From Microbacterium sp. T2.11-28 (GTDB lineage Bacteria; Actinomycetota; Actinomycetes; Actinomycetales; Microbacteriaceae), in the NCBI RefSeq assembly GCF_950097975.1, contig NZ_CATNHF010000001.1:62001-126000 (forward strand): DNA of 64,000 bases, written 5' to 3'. The position numbers and the translations under genes were made by a program. Of the stretch, positions 39,308 through 50,566 are shown piece after piece. Position 1 is the first letter of the stretch. Each line of letters opens with the position of its first letter. The notes under the pieces are model-generated. The model did no database searches, was not told the origin of the DNA, and saw only the letters and a program-made list of their open reading frames with translations.

Positions 39308-41037
39308 CAGTCGTCTCCCTCCGTCGTCGAGCGCGTATCGGCGCCCTGGGCGAGCTTGCGCTCCGCGATGGTCTGACGGCGCTCCGCCTCGCCGCGCGAC
39401 TTCGCTGCGCGGCGCTGCGCGGCACTGCGGCCGCCCGTCTCGACGGGGGCGCGGAACTGCGCGCGACCGCGGTAGACGGCACCGAGCGCCTCGGGGTCCA
39501 GGCCCGACAGCGGGTGGCCCCCGCCGAAGAACCGCGTGCGCGCCAGGAGCTGGAGCACCGGGTGGGTGAAGAGGATGAAGATGCCGATGTCGATCAGGGT
39601 GGTGAGGCCCAGGGTGAACGCGAAGCCCTTCACGGTCGCGTCGGCCAGGATGTAGAGGACCACGGCGGCCAGGATGTTGATCGACTTCGAGATGTAGATC
39701 GTGCGCTTGGCGCGGCCCCAGCCGTCTTCGACGGCGCTCGTGATCGACTTGCCGTCGCGCAGCTCGTCTCGGATGCGCTCGAAGTAGACGATGAACGAGT
39801 CGGCGGTGAAGCCGATCGTCACGATCAGGCCGGCCACACCGGCCAGCGACAGGCGGAAGCCCATGCGCCAGGCGAGGATGCAGAGCGTGATGTAGGTCAG
39901 CACGCCCATCACGACGAGCGACGCGATGATGACGAAGCCGAGCGCGCGGTAGACCACGAGCGAGTAGATCGCGACGAGGATCAGGCCGATGAGGCCCGCG
40001 ATGAGGCCGATCTGCAGCTGCTGCGAGCCGAGCGTCGCCGAGATGGAGTTGGAGCTCTGCACCTCGAAGCTCAGCGGCAGGGCGCCGTACTTGAGCTGGT
40101 CGGCGAGGACCTTCGAGGTCTCCTGCGTGAAGTTGCCCGTGATCTGCGGCTTGCCGTCGAGGATCACCGCGTTCATGGAGGGCGCCGAGAGCACGGAGCC
40201 GTCGAGGACGAACGCGAACTGGTTCAGCGGGGCCGTCGCACCGTAGAGGCGCTGGCTGATCTTGCCGAAGGTCTCGGTGCCCTCGCCGTCGAAGACGATG
40301 TTCACCGCCCACTGGTTGTTCTGGGTGTTCAGTCCGTTCGAGGCGTCGGAGATCGACGAGCCGTCGAGCTCGACCGGGCCGAGGATGTACTTCGCCGACC
40401 CGTCTGCTTCACAGGTGATGAGCGGCTGGTCGGCCGGCTCCGTCGCGGGGGTGTTCGCCGGGTCGGAGCAGTCGTAGGCGAGGAACTTCGCGTAGAGCGC
40501 GTCGGTGACCCAGTTCGGGTCGCTGCCGTTGGTCGGAGCGGCGGTGGGCGTGGCGTTGAGCGTCGGGTCCGGCGACGGGTACGGCGTCTCATTGCCGTCC
40601 TCACCCACGAAGGAGGTCGCCGGAGATCCCGTGTAGAGGACCGCGCGCAGCTGCAGCTGGGCGGATGCCTCGATGCGGTTGCGGGTCTCCTCGTCGGCCT
40701 GACCGGGCACCTGGACGACGATCTGGTTGCCGGCCTGCGTGGTGATGTCCGCCTCGCCGACGCCGGAGGCGTCGACGCGCTGACGGATGATCGAGGCGGC
40801 CTGGTCCATCTGCTCGGACGTCGGCTGGCTGCCGTCGGGGGTGTTGGCCTCGAGGATGATCTGCGTACCGCCCTGCAGGTCGAGGGCGAGCTCGGGAGCC
40901 CACGAGCTCGCAGGATTGCCTTCGGCGTCGGTGAAGACGAAGACGCCGAGGGCGTTGATGCCGAAGAGGAGCGCCGTGAGGGTCAGCAGCCCGATGAGGG
41001 CGCGCCAGGCATGGCGAACGGGAGTGGGAGCGGCCAC
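39307..41037 (-). CDS. secD: protein translocase subunit SecD
   Basis: 576 residues from a GTG at 41037 with AAGGAC upstream. Helix 1, a large extracytoplasmic P1 domain (LDLQGGTQIILEANTPDG, IIRQRVDASGVGEADITTQ), then five helices; GVAGLIVTIGFTADSFIVYFERIRDE is the conserved core where a proton-relay Asp lies. Tail of about 60 charged residues. The P1 domain holds a Pro/Asn/Thr insertion (ETPYPSPDPTLNATPTAAP) typical of actinobacterial SecD. Confidence 0.96.
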   Translation of the reverse strand: MAAPTPVRHAWRALIGLLTLTALLFGINALGVFVFTDAEGNPASSWAPELALDLQGGTQIILEANTPDGSQPTSEQMDQAASIIRQRVDASGVGEADITTQAGNQIVVQVPGQADEETRNRIEASAQLQLRAVLYTGSPATSFVGEDGNETPYPSPDPTLNATPTAAPTNGSDPNWVTDALYAKFLAYDCSDPANTPATEPADQPLITCEADGSAKYILGPVELDGSSISDASNGLNTQNNQWAVNIVFDGEGTETFGKISQRLYGATAPLNQFAFVLDGSVLSAPSMNAVILDGKPQITGNFTQETSKVLADQLKYGALPLSFEVQSSNSISATLGSQQLQIGLIAGLIGLILVAIYSLVVYRALGFVIIASLVVMGVLTYITLCILAWRMGFRLSLAGVAGLIVTIGFTADSFIVYFERIRDELRDGKSITSAVEDGWGRAKRTIYISKSINILAAVVLYILADATVKGFAFTLGLTTLIDIGIFILFTHPVLQLLARTRFFGGGHPLSGLDPEALGAVYRGRAQFRAPVETGGRSAAQRRAAKSRGEAERRQTIAERKLAQGADTRSTTEGDD

Positions 41038-41070
41038 AGAGGAGTCCTTCTCGTGAACGACGCGGGCGGG

Positions 41071-41526
41071 TCAGGCTCGGGGCTTGTCGTCCGCGTCGGG
41101 GGCGGTGTCGGCCTCGGCGGGGCTGACGGCGCTCTGGCCGGCGTCGGCGGAGTACGCGGCGTCCGCCTCGGTCTCGGCGACGTCGTCCTCGGCCGGCTCC
41201 TCGGGGTCCACCGTGCGGATGATCGCCTGGCTGTGCACCTCGATCTCCACGCCGGGGGCGAGCGCGATGATCGCCGGGCGCGACAGGTCCTCGGCGTCGA
41301 ACTCGACGAGCGTGCCGTAGAGGCCGCCCTGCAGGAGCACCTTGACGCCGGGCACCATGGCCCGCTGCTTGTTCTCCTGCTCGGCCTTCATGCGCGCGGC
41401 GCGGCGACGCGAGCTCCAGAACATGAACACGATGAGCGCCAGCAGGAGCAGCAGCATCCCGTACTGGGCGAAGAACGAGCTGACCGGGTCGAGCTGCGGG
41501 GCGTCCTGCGACGTTGCGAAGATCAT
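41071..41526 (-). CDS. yajC: YajC, Sec accessory membrane protein
   Basis: 151 residues, one transmembrane helix (YGMLLLLLALIVFMFWSSRR) then the YajC domain with VPGVKVLLQGGLYGTLVEFD, and an acidic C-terminal tail of about 45 residues that is longer than in E. coli. First gene of yajC-secD-secF. A perfect TATAAT lies about 75 nt upstream. Confidence 0.92.
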   Translation of the reverse strand: MIFATSQDAPQLDPVSSFFAQYGMLLLLLALIVFMFWSSRRRAARMKAEQENKQRAMVPGVKVLLQGGLYGTLVEFDAEDLSRPAIIALAPGVEIEVHSQAIIRTVDPEEPAEDDVAETEADAAYSADAGQSAVSPAEADTAPDADDKPRA

Positions 41527-41601
41527 GGAGAGAGGGCGCCTTTCACGACGGGCAAGCCGCGACGTGCGGCCGATAAGGGATCTGGCGAGAGCCTTCAGTG
41601 A

Positions 41602-42643
<1,042 letters not shown>

Positions 42644-42651
<8 letters not shown>

Positions 42652-43261
42652 GTGTCTGCTCCGCCCGTGCCGGGCCGAGGTGCGCGAGTGCGAGCTTCAG
42701 CAGCGCCGGGACCGAGGCGGCGTCCTGGGCGGAGGCGTCGGCGGCGACGGCGGACACCGCCTCGGTCGACACCCGCTCGTTCCAGCCCAGAGCGATGAGC
42801 GCCGCGACCACCTGGCCGCCGACCGCCGGCACGGCGGCCAAAGCGGAGCCGGTGGCCGGGACGTGGGCGAGCTTGCCCGCGAGCTGGACGACGATGAGCT
42901 TGGCGGTCTTGGGGCCGATGCCGGAGACGCGGCGGAACGGCGCGTCGTCCTCCTCCGCGACCGCGGTGGCGATCTGGCCGACGGTGAGCGACGCCAGCAC
43001 CCCGAGCGCGGACTTCGGGCCGACGCCGGACACGCCCAGGAGCTGTCCGAAGACCACGAGCTCCTCGCGCTCCCGGAAGCCGTAGAGCGACAGGGCGTCC
43101 TCGCGCACGATCAGCGTCGTGTGCAGGACGATCTCGTCGCCGACGTGGAAGTCCCGCGCGAGCTGGGGCGTCACGGCCACCGAGAACCCCACACCCCCGA
43201 CGTCGATCACGACGCTCTCGGCATCAAGGTGCAGCACACGGCCGCGCAGCGAGGAGATCAT
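42644..43261 (-). CDS. ruvA: Holliday junction DNA-binding protein RuvA
   Basis: 205 residues. N-terminal OB fold ([20 protein letters not shown]), two helix-hairpin-helix motifs ([16 protein letters not shown] and [16 protein letters not shown]), and the C-terminal domain that contacts RuvB. TAGGCT lies 6 nt before the ATG and no ribosome site is visible, so the ruvAB mRNA is probably leaderless and separate from ruvC. Confidence 0.96.
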
Positions 43262-43309
43262 GCCACGAGCCTACGCCCGCGTTCGTACATGTGTTCGAGC
43301 GACACGCTG

Positions 43310-43870
43310 TCAGCGGCGCGCGAGCCGCTCCGCGTCGGCCCAGGCGCGCTGCGCGGGGGTGAGCGCTCCGGATGCCGCGGTCTGCGGGCCTCGTCGCCAC
43401 GCATGGCAGAGGGCGATGGCGAGGGCGTCGGCGGCGTCGGCGGGCTGCGGCAGGGCGTCGAGGCGCAGGACGCGCGCGACCATCGTCTGCACCTGCCGCT
43501 TGTCGGCGGAGCCGTAGCCGGTGATGGCGGCCTTGACCTCGGACGGCGTGTGGGTCGCCGCGGGAAGGCCGCGCTCCCCGGCGATGAGGAGGGCGATGCC
43601 GCTGGCCTGGGCGGTGCCCATCACGGTCTGCCGGTTCTGCTGGGCGAACACCCGCTCCACCGCGACGACGTGCGGGTCGTGCGCGTCGACGACGCCGCGG
43701 AGGCCGGCCGCGATGACCGCGAGGCGCTCGTGTATCGGCGCGTCCGGCTCGCTGCGCACCACGCCGACGTGCACGAGCGTGGCGGAGCGGTCGGGGCGCA
43801 CGTCGACGATGCCCACGCCGCAGCGGGTGAGCCCGGGGTCGATGCCGAGGACGCGGAGGACGGATGCCAC
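43310..43870 (-). CDS. ruvC: Holliday junction resolvase RuvC
   Basis: 186 residues. Catalytic acids in LGIDPGLTRCGVGIVD, VAVERVFAQQN and ADAADALAIALCH. GTG start at 43870, with TAGCGT 6 nt before it, again fitting a leaderless mRNA. Order yebC-ruvC-ruvA-ruvB is the usual one. Confidence 0.96.
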   Translation of the reverse strand: MASVLRVLGIDPGLTRCGVGIVDVRPDRSATLVHVGVVRSEPDAPIHERLAVIAAGLRGVVDAHDPHVVAVERVFAQQNRQTVMGTAQASGIALLIAGERGLPAATHTPSEVKAAITGYGSADKRQVQTMVARVLRLDALPQPADAADALAIALCHAWRRGPQTAASGALTPAQRAWADAERLARR

Positions 43871-43938
43871 GGGGTCACGCTACGCGGGCGACGGGCCCGG
43901 CGCCGGCAGGCGCGCGGTGCCGACCGCGCGCCCGCGCG

Positions 43939-44697
43939 TCAGTCGTCGCTCTCGAGCTCGGCCTGGACCTCGGCGGGGAGGTCGAAGTTGCTGAAGACGT
44001 TCTGGACGTCGTCGCTGTCCTCGAGCGCGTCGATGAGGCGGAAGATCTTGCGCGCGGTGTCGGCGTCGATCTCGACCTTGAGCGAGGGCACGAACTCCAC
44101 GTCGGCGGACTCGTAGTCCAGTCCCGCCTCCTGGATCGCCGTGCGCACGCTGACCAGGTCGGACGGGTCGGTGATGACCTCGAAGCCCTGGGCGTGCGGC
44201 TCGATCTCCTCGGCGCCGGCCTCCAGTGCCGCCAGCATGACGTCGTCCTCGGAGACGCCCTCCCCCGAGACGACCAGCACGCCCTTGCGGTGGAAGTTGT
44301 AGGCGACCGATCCGGGGTCGGCGAGGGTCCCGCCGTTGCGCGAGAGCGCGGTGCGCACCTCGGCGGCGGCGCGGTTCTTGTTGTCGGTGAGGCACTCCAC
44401 CATGAGCGCGACCCCGTTCGGACCGTACGCCTCGTAGATGATCGTCGTGTACTCGACCGACTCGCCGCCGATGCCGGCGCCGCGCTTGATGGCGCGGTCG
44501 ATGTTGTCGTTGGGCACCGAGGTCTTCTTGGCCTTCTGGACGGCGTCGTAGAGCGTCGGGTTGCCCGCGAGGTCGGCGCCGCCGAGCTTGGCGGCGACTT
44601 CGATGTTCTTGATGAGCTTGGCGAACGACTTGGCACGTCGGGCGTCGATGACCGCCTTCTTGTGCTTGGTCGTCGCCCACTTGGAGTGGCCGGACAT
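43939..44697 (-). CDS. YebC/PmpR-family protein
   Basis: 252 residues, starts [20 protein letters not shown]. Three-domain YebC fold. Annotated as a transcription regulator in Pseudomonas (PmpR); in several bacteria YebC proteins are now reported to act on the ribosome at proline-rich motifs, which would fit next to EF-P function. TAGACT at 44705-44710 ends 7 nt before the ATG, so the mRNA is probably leaderless. Confidence 0.93.
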   Translation of the reverse strand: MSGHSKWATTKHKKAVIDARRAKSFAKLIKNIEVAAKLGGADLAGNPTLYDAVQKAKKTSVPNDNIDRAIKRGAGIGGESVEYTTIIYEAYGPNGVALMVECLTDNKNRAAAEVRTALSRNGGTLADPGSVAYNFHRKGVLVVSGEGVSEDDVMLAALEAGAEEIEPHAQGFEVITDPSDLVSVRTAIQEAGLDYESADVEFVPSLKVEIDADTARKIFRLIDALEDSDDVQNVFSNFDLPAEVQAELESDD

Positions 44698-44739
44698 GCC
44701 CACAAGTCTACGGGGACGCCGCGACGCCCCGTGCGGTCC

Positions 44740-44755
44740 GCGGCCGGCCGGCCGC
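44740..44755. repeat. 16-bp GC palindrome between yebC and the decarboxylase gene
   Basis: gcggccggccggccgc, a perfect palindrome made of GGCC units in the divergent promoter region. May be a chance product of GC-rich DNA or an operator. Confidence 0.4.
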
Positions 44756-44796
44756 TCCCGTTGTATCAGCGAGCCGCGGCGAGGACACTTCCAGGC

Positions 44797-46173
44797 ATGG
44801 ACGAACGAGAACGCGCACTGCGCACCGCCCATCGGGCGGCGTCGAGGTTCCTGGCGACGCTGGACGATCGTCCGGTGTGGCCGCGGGCGACGCTCGAGCA
44901 GATGGAGGAGGTGTTCGGCGGTCCGCTGCAGCCGGACGGCATCGACGCCGATCAGGTGGTCGCGGAGTTGGCGGAGCGGGCGGATCCGGGTCTCGTCGCG
45001 ATCCCGGGCGGCAGGTTCTTCGGCTTCGTCATCGGCGGGACGCTGCCGGCGGCCCTCGCTGCCGACTGGCTGGTGTCGACCTGGGACCAGAACTCCGGAT
45101 CGAGCACCATGACCACGGCCACGGTGGCGCTCGAGCGCGTCGCGGGCGGGTGGATCTGCGATCTGCTCGGCCTTCCCCCGGAGTCCGCCGTCGGATTCGT
45201 GACCGGCGCCCAGGTGTCGAACGTCGTCTGTCTCGCCACCGCGCAGCACGCCGTCCTCCGGCGGGTCGGCTGGGACGCGACGGTGCGGGGGCTGCGCGGC
45301 GCGCCCGAGATCCGGCTCATCGTCGGCGCCGACCGCCACGGCTCGATCGACCGAGCGGCGCGGATGTGCGGGATCGGGTCCGAGGAGCTCGTGGTCGTGC
45401 CCGCCGACGAACAGGGACGGATGCGGCCGGACGGTCTCGCGGCTGCTCTCGCGGAAGGGGACGGGGCGCCGACCGTCGTGTGCCTGCAGGCGGGAGAGGT
45501 CCACACCGGGGCGTTCGATCCGTTCGCCGAGCTGATCCCCGCCGCCCGGCGCGCCGGGGCGTGGGTCCACGTCGACGGCGCGTTCGGGCTGTGGGCGGCC
45601 GCCTCGCCGCGACTGGAGCATCTGACGGCGGGCGTGGGCGCGGCGGATTCGTGGACGACCGACGCGCACAAGACGCTCAACGTGCCCTACGACTGCGGCA
45701 TGGCCATCGTGCGCGACCCGGCGGATGCGATCGCGATGTTCCGCACCGGCGGCGACTATCTGATGTACGCCAGCCTGGACCCGTGGGACGTCGGTCCGGA
45801 GCTGTCGCGGCGCGGGCGCGGGGTCCCGGCGTGGGCGGCGCTGCGCAGCCTCGGACGGCGCGGGGTGGCCGGTCTCGTCGAGCGGCTGCACGACAACGCC
45901 CGGCGGTTCGCCGCCGCGCTCCGGGGGATCCCGGGTGCGGAGGTGATCGGCGACGTCGACTACACGCAGGTGATGTTCCGCCTGGCCGACGACGAGGCCA
46001 CCCGCCGGCTCGGCGCGGCGATCCTCGCCGACGGCACGGCCGCGCTGACCGGTGCGCAGTGGCGCGGGCGCGCGGTGATCCGCTGCTCCATGTCGTCCTG
46101 GGCGACGACGGAGGCCGACATCGACCTCACCGTCGCGGCGATCGAGCGGCTGGCAGCCGCCGTCTCCGGCTGA
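44797..46173 (+). CDS. PLP-dependent group II amino acid decarboxylase-like enzyme
   Basis: 458 residues. Fold type I PLP enzyme: [15 protein letters not shown] (Asp260 to the pyridine nitrogen) and [17 protein letters not shown] with Lys292 as the Schiff base. An N-terminal substrate-side segment [20 protein letters not shown] fits the aromatic/glutamate decarboxylase group rather than aspartate aminotransferases. Substrate not determinable; an aromatic amino acid is likely by similarity. It stands next to the vitamin B6 genes, whose product it needs. The ATG at 44797 has GAGGA about 12 nt upstream. Confidence 0.88.
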   Translation: MDERERALRTAHRAASRFLATLDDRPVWPRATLEQMEEVFGGPLQPDGIDADQVVAELAERADPGLVAIPGGRFFGFVIGGTLPAALAADWLVSTWDQNSGSSTMTTATVALERVAGGWICDLLGLPPESAVGFVTGAQVSNVVCLATAQHAVLRRVGWDATVRGLRGAPEIRLIVGADRHGSIDRAARMCGIGSEELVVVPADEQGRMRPDGLAAALAEGDGAPTVVCLQAGEVHTGAFDPFAELIPAARRAGAWVHVDGAFGLWAAASPRLEHLTAGVGAADSWTTDAHKTLNVPYDCGMAIVRDPADAIAMFRTGGDYLMYASLDPWDVGPELSRRGRGVPAWAALRSLGRRGVAGLVERLHDNARRFAAALRGIPGAEVIGDVDYTQVMFRLADDEATRRLGAAILADGTAALTGAQWRGRAVIRCSMSSWATTEADIDLTVAAIERLAAAVSG

Positions 46174-46192
46174 CCGGCGTGCCGGCCGGTCA
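46171..46192. terminator. convergent hairpin containing both stop codons
   Basis: TGACCGG (46171-46177) pairs with CCGGTCA (46186-46192). The first includes the decarboxylase TGA and the second the pdxT TGA on the other strand. Likely shared transcript end; no U-runs. Confidence 0.4.
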
Positions 46193-46825
46193 GGCCGCGG
46201 CGCGCACCGTGTCGAGGAAGAGCGCGTGGAAGCGCGTCTCCCCGGTGACCTCGGGATGGAAGGACGTCCCGAGGAGCGGTCCCTGACGCACCGCCACGAT
46301 CCGTCCGTCGGCCAGCGTGGCGAGCCGTTCGACGGCGGGTCCCGCGTCGAGCACGAGGGGTGCGCGGATGAACACCGCGTGCACCTCGGTGCCCTCGCCG
46401 CCCTCGCCACCCGAGGCGTCGTCCCCCGCCGAGCGCAGGGCCGGCACCGCCAGATCGACCTCGAAGGAGTCGACCTGGCTGCCGAAGGCGTTGCGCTGCA
46501 CCGTGACGTCGAGCCCGCCGAACGTCTCCTGCCCGACGATGCCGTCGGTGATGCGGTCGGCGAGCAGGATGAGTCCCGCACAGGTGCCGTACACCGGCAT
46601 CCCGCCGGCGATCGCCTCGCGGATGGGCGCCTGCATGCCGAAGGCGCGGGACAGCTTGTCGATGACGCTGGACTCGCCACCGGGCAGCACGAGGCCGTCG
46701 ACCGAAGCCAGTTCTTCGGGGCGCCGCACGGGCACCGTCTGCGCCCCCAGCGCCGTGAGGACCCTCACGTGCTCGCGGACATCGCCCTGGAGGGCGAGGA
46801 CCCCGACGCGCGGGCTACCAGCCAC
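46190..46825 (-). CDS. pdxT: PLP synthase glutaminase subunit PdxT
   Basis: 211 residues from a GTG at 46825, overlapping pdxS by 11 nt. Class I glutaminase: [12 protein letters not shown], nucleophile Cys in [12 protein letters not shown], and His/Glu in [11 protein letters not shown]. Gives ammonia to PdxS. An acidic insertion ([18 protein letters not shown]) lies in a loop before the last strands. Confidence 0.96.
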   Translation of the reverse strand: MAGSPRVGVLALQGDVREHVRVLTALGAQTVPVRRPEELASVDGLVLPGGESSVIDKLSRAFGMQAPIREAIAGGMPVYGTCAGLILLADRITDGIVGQETFGGLDVTVQRNAFGSQVDSFEVDLAVPALRSAGDDASGGEGGEGTEVHAVFIRAPLVLDAGPAVERLATLADGRIVAVRQGPLLGTSFHPEVTGETRFHALFLDTVRAAA

Positions 46826-47699
46826 GCTCGGCGAGCCGGTGCGGAGCGGGAAGATCGGCGACGTTGATGCCGACCATCGCCTCCCCCAGACCCCGCGAGA
46901 CCTCGGCGATGACCTTGGGGTCGTCGAAGAAGGTGGTCGCCTTGACGATCGCGGCGGCGCGCTGGGCGGGGTTGCCGCTCTTGAAGATGCCCGACCCGAC
47001 GAAGACGCCGTCCGCGCCCATCTGCATCATCATGGCGGCATCGGCCGGCGTGGCGACCCCTCCGGCGACGAACAGCACCACCGGCAGCGCGCCCGTCTCG
47101 GCGACCTCGGCCACCAGCTCGTAGGGCGCCTGCAGCTCCTTCGCGGCCACGAACAGCTCGTCCTTGGTCATCGAGCGCAGGACGTTGATCTCGCTGCGGA
47201 TCTTGCGGATGTGCTTGGTCGCCTCCGACACGTCGCCGGTGCCCGCCTCGCCCTTGGAGCGGATCATCGCCGCACCCTCGTTGATGCGGCGCAGGGCCTC
47301 GCCGAGGTTCGTCGCTCCGCAGACGAACGGAACGGTGAAGCCCCACTTGTCGATGTGGTTCACGTAGTCGGCGGGCGACAGCACCTCGGACTCGTCGATG
47401 TAGTCGACGCCGAGCTCCTGCAGCACCTGCGCCTCGACGAAGTGGCCGATGCGGGCCTTGGCCATCACCGGGATCGAGACGGCCTCGATGATGCCGTCGA
47501 TCATGTCGGGGTCGCTCATGCGCGACACGCCGCCCTGGGCGCGGATGTCCGCGGGCACGCGCTCGAGGGCCATCACGGCCACGGCTCCGGCGTCCTCGGC
47601 GATCTTCGCCTGGTCGGGTGTGACGACGTCCATGATGACGCCGCCCTTGAGCATCTCGGCGAGTCCGCGCTTGACGCGGGAGGATCCGGTGGTCGACAC
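46815..47699 (-). CDS. pdxS: PLP synthase lyase subunit PdxS
   Basis: 294 residues from GTG 47699, with GAAAGGACACC upstream; a longer open frame further up is not used. (beta/alpha)8 barrel that makes pyridoxal phosphate from ribose 5-phosphate, glyceraldehyde 3-phosphate and ammonia. Key lysines in [18 protein letters not shown] and [19 protein letters not shown] regions; [20 protein letters not shown] is the family signature. Confidence 0.97.
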   Translation of the reverse strand: MSTTGSSRVKRGLAEMLKGGVIMDVVTPDQAKIAEDAGAVAVMALERVPADIRAQGGVSRMSDPDMIDGIIEAVSIPVMAKARIGHFVEAQVLQELGVDYIDESEVLSPADYVNHIDKWGFTVPFVCGATNLGEALRRINEGAAMIRSKGEAGTGDVSEATKHIRKIRSEINVLRSMTKDELFVAAKELQAPYELVAEVAETGALPVVLFVAGGVATPADAAMMMQMGADGVFVGSGIFKSGNPAQRAAAIVKATTFFDDPKVIAEVSRGLGEAMVGINVADLPAPHRLAERGW

Positions 47700-47724
47700 G
47701 ATGGTGTCCTTTCGAGCTTCGCTG

Positions 47725-47740
47725 TTTGGCCTAGGCCAAA
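47725..47740. promoter_or_regulatory. 16-bp palindrome, candidate operator of the B6 divergon
   Basis: tttggcctaggccaaa is a perfect palindrome between pdxS and the MocR gene. It sits about 33-48 nt upstream of the MocR start and near the expected pdxS transcription start (CATGCT at 47745-47750 as a -10). A regulator bound here could act on both genes. Binding by the adjacent MocR protein is inference. Confidence 0.5.
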
Positions 47741-47760
47741 AGGTAGCATGACTGGGCACA

Positions 47761-47766
47761 TAGACT
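47761..47766 (+). promoter_or_regulatory. -10 box of the leaderless MocR-pdxY operon
   Basis: TAGACT, 6 nt before the ATG at 47773. This spacing puts the transcription start at or next to the start codon. Confidence 0.5.
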
Positions 47767-47772
47767 TCGAGG

Positions 47773-49113
47773 ATGACGATGACGGAGCAGATCACGGGCG
47801 GCTCGGCGGCCGACATCGCCGACAGCGTCCGCGCGCTCCAGGAGCGAGGGGTGCTCCGTCCCGGCGACGCGCTGCCGCCCGTCCGGGCTCTCGCCGACCA
47901 GCTCGGAGTGAACCGGAACACCGTCGTGGCCGCGTATCGTCACCTGACGCAGGCCGGCATCGTCGTCACGCGCGGGCGCGGCGGGACGATCGTGGCGGGC
48001 CGGTCCCCCGTGGCCCAGGAGGGCTTCGCGGCCGACTCCGTGCTCCGCGACGTGGGTACGGGCAATCCCGACCCCGATCTCATCCCCGATCTCTCGCGGG
48101 CGCTCGCCCATGTCGCCGGGCGCCCCGTCCTGTACGGCGAGCCGGTCATCGACCGGGATCTCGACGCCTGGGCGACCGCGTGGATGCGCGACGCCGTCGA
48201 CCCTCGGCTGCCCATGGAGCTGACGATCACCAGCGGGGCCTCCGATGCGATCGAGCGACTGCTCGCGCAGGCGCTCACGCGCGACGATGCGGTGGCCCTC
48301 GAGGACCCCTGCTTCCTCTCGAGCCTCAACACCGTGCGGCTCGGCGGCTACCGACCGGTGCCGGTGCCGGTGGACGCCGAGGGCATGACCGTCGACGGGC
48401 TCCGCGCCGCCCTCGATGCCGGTGCGCGTGCGGTCGTCTGCACGCCCCGCGCCCAGAATCCCACCGGGGCGAGCCTCAGCGCCGCCCGCGCGGGGCAGCT
48501 CCGGGAGGTGCTCGCGGATCACCCCTACGTCCTGGTCATCGAGGACGACCACTTCTCGCTCCTGTCCACGGCCCCCCACCATTCGCTGATCGGACCCCAG
48601 CACCGCCGGTGGGCACTCATCAGATCGGTCTCCAAGTTCCTCGGCCCCGACATGTGCCTGGCCGTCACGGCGTCCGATCCCGACACGGCCGAGCGGCTCG
48701 CGATGCGGCTGAGCCCGGGAACGACGTGGGTCAGCCACCTGCTCCAGCGGCTCGTGCTGGCCCTGCTCACCGACGACGAGGTGCGCGACGGCATCCGCGC
48801 CGCGGCCGCGCACTACGCCGCTCGCAACGCGGCGTTCGCCGAGAAGCTGACCTCGCGCGGCCTTCCCGTCGCCGTCGGCGACGGCCTCAACCTCTGGGTC
48901 GAGCTGCCGGTGCCGGCGCGCGCAGCGGGCGAGCAGCTCATGCGCCGCGGCTGGCTCGCGCGCACCGGCGACGAGTTCGTCCTCGCCGACGACGCCGCCT
49001 CGCGCCGGATGCGGCTCACCGTGCACGACCTCGCCGACGCCGATGCCGAGCGCCTGGCGAACGATCTCGCCGCCGCGGTCGCGGCGGTGTCCGAATCCCG
49101 AAGGGTGGGGTGA
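47773..49113 (+). CDS. MocR-family regulator of vitamin B6 genes (PdxR/PtsJ-like)
   Basis: 446 residues. N-terminal GntR winged helix ([19 protein letters not shown], then [20 protein letters not shown]), followed by an aminotransferase-like fold type I domain with the PLP lysine Lys288 in [10 protein letters not shown] and NPTGASLS substrate loop. MocR proteins sense PLP. It is divergent from pdxST and 6 nt ahead of pdxY, as PdxR in Corynebacterium and PtsJ in Salmonella are near B6 genes. Expected to adjust synthesis and salvage to the PLP level; the direction of control is not shown. Confidence 0.9.
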   Translation: MTMTEQITGGSAADIADSVRALQERGVLRPGDALPPVRALADQLGVNRNTVVAAYRHLTQAGIVVTRGRGGTIVAGRSPVAQEGFAADSVLRDVGTGNPDPDLIPDLSRALAHVAGRPVLYGEPVIDRDLDAWATAWMRDAVDPRLPMELTITSGASDAIERLLAQALTRDDAVALEDPCFLSSLNTVRLGGYRPVPVPVDAEGMTVDGLRAALDAGARAVVCTPRAQNPTGASLSAARAGQLREVLADHPYVLVIEDDHFSLLSTAPHHSLIGPQHRRWALIRSVSKFLGPDMCLAVTASDPDTAERLAMRLSPGTTWVSHLLQRLVLALLTDDEVRDGIRAAAAHYAARNAAFAEKLTSRGLPVAVGDGLNLWVELPVPARAAGEQLMRRGWLARTGDEFVLADDAASRRMRLTVHDLADADAERLANDLAAAVAAVSESRRVG

Positions 49114-49119
49114 TCTCCC

Positions 49120-49986
49120 GTGAAGATCCTGTCGATCCAGTCCGCCGTCGCCTACGGTCACGTGGGCAACTCGGCGGCGGTGTTCCCGCTGCAGCGCATC
49201 GGCGTCGAGGTGCTCCCGGTCTATACGGTGAACTTCTCCAACCACACCGGCTACGGCTCCTGGCGCGGGCCGATGATCAGCCCCGACGACGTGCGCGATG
49301 TGATCACCGGCATCGAGGAGCGCGGTGTGCTCCCCGAGATCGACGTCGTCCTGTCGGGGTACCAGGGCGGTGAAGGCATCGCCGACGTCATCCTCGATGC
49401 CGTCGCGCGCGTGAAGGCCGCCAACCCCGCCGCGGTCTACGCCTGCGACCCCGTCATGGGCAACGCCAAGAGCGGCTGCTTCGTCGCGCCGGCCATCCCG
49501 GTGCTCCTGCGCGAGCGCGTGGTGCCCGCCGCCGACATCATCACCCCGAACCAGTTCGAGCTGGGCTTCCTGACCGGCACCGAGCCGAGCGACCTCGCCT
49601 CCACGCTCGCGTCGGTGGACGCCGCACGAGCCATGGGACCTTCGACAGTGCTGGTGACGAGCGTCGAGCGCCCCGACCGCCCGGTGCTCGACGGCGGCGA
49701 GGAGACCATCGAGATGCTCGCGGTCACCGACGAGGGCGCCTGGATCGTGCAGACGCCGCGCATCCCCATGAAGGCCAACGGCTCGGGGGATGTGACCGCG
49801 GCGCTGTTCACCGCGCACTACCGCGAGACCGGCGACGCGGCGACCGCGCTGGCGCGGACGACCTCCAGCGTGTGGGATCTGCTGCGCACGACCTTCGACG
49901 CGGGTCAGCGCGAGCTGCAGCTTGTCGAGGCGCAGGAGTTCTACGCCCAGCCGCGCCTGCAGTTCGAGGTCACGCAGGTCCGCTGA
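49120..49986 (+). CDS. pdxY: pyridoxal kinase PdxY
   Basis: 288 residues, ribokinase-like fold. QSAVAYGHVGNSAAVFPLQRIG, DPVMGNAKSG, TPNQFELGFLTG and the anion-hole ANGSGDVTAALFTAHY with catalytic Asp. Phosphorylates pyridoxal, pyridoxine or pyridoxamine during salvage. GTG at 49120, 6 nt after the regulator stop. A 10-bp tandem repeat (aggtccgctg twice) spans its stop codon. Confidence 0.95.
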   Translation: MKILSIQSAVAYGHVGNSAAVFPLQRIGVEVLPVYTVNFSNHTGYGSWRGPMISPDDVRDVITGIEERGVLPEIDVVLSGYQGGEGIADVILDAVARVKAANPAAVYACDPVMGNAKSGCFVAPAIPVLLRERVVPAADIITPNQFELGFLTGTEPSDLASTLASVDAARAMGPSTVLVTSVERPDRPVLDGGEETIEMLAVTDEGAWIVQTPRIPMKANGSGDVTAALFTAHYRETGDAATALARTTSSVWDLLRTTFDAGQRELQLVEAQEFYAQPRLQFEVTQVR

Positions 49987-50026
49987 GGTCCGCTGAGCAC
50001 GGCCCTGGTGGCCCCGGTCGCGCGGA

Positions 50027-50566
50027 TCAGCCGGTCGGCCACGCCGAGGCCACGGACTCCCGCACCTCGCCGAGCAGCTGCGGGAGCGCCTTGGTCTTCG
50101 CGATGATCGGGAAGAAGTTGGCGTCGGTCGCCCACCGCGGCACGACGTGCTGGTGCAGATGTCCGTCGACCCCCGCGCCGGCGACCCGCCCCTGGTTCAT
50201 GCCGATGTTGAAGCCGTCGCAGCGGGCGACCTGGCGCAGCACGCGCATGGCCGTCTGCGTGAGCGCTCCGATCTCGGCGACCTCCTCGGCCGTCGCCTCG
50301 TCGTAGGTCGCGATGTGACGGTACGGGCAGACGAGGAGATGTCCGGAGTTGTACGGGAACAGGTTCAGCAGCACGTACGCGGCCGTGCCGCGGGCGACGA
50401 TGAGACCGTCCGCGTCGGACTTGGCGGGCGCCGCGCAGAACGGGCACTCCTCGCGGAGGGGCTCCGGGCCGGCCTGGATGTACGCCATGCGGTGCGGCGT
50501 CCACAGCCGCTGGAACTCGTCCGGGACCCCGGCGAGGTGCGCGGCGTCCTCCAGGCCGTCCGTCAT
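50027..50566 (-). CDS. HIT-family nucleotide hydrolase/transferase
   Basis: 179 residues. [17 protein letters not shown] is a possible zinc site; the histidine triad [11 protein letters not shown] is intact. This type (about 180 residues, next to thrS and the phosphatidylinositol phosphate synthase in Actinomycetota) is close to Ap4A phosphorylase of mycobacteria (Rv2613c). ATGA overlap with thrS, so aminoacylation and removal of Ap4A, a by-product of synthetases, are coupled. The exact substrate is inferred. Confidence 0.9.
   Translation of the reverse strand: MTDGLEDAAHLAGVPDEFQRLWTPHRMAYIQAGPEPLREECPFCAAPAKSDADGLIVARGTAAYVLLNLFPYNSGHLLVCPYRHIATYDEATAEEVAEIGALTQTAMRVLRQVARCDGFNIGMNQGRVAGAGVDGHLHQHVVPRWATDANFFPIIAKTKALPQLLGEVRESVASAWPTG

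Noticed and set aside
49977..49996. 10-bp tandem repeat aggtccgctg at the pdxY stop
   Set aside because: Real but short; it only duplicates the end of the gene and probably has no effect.
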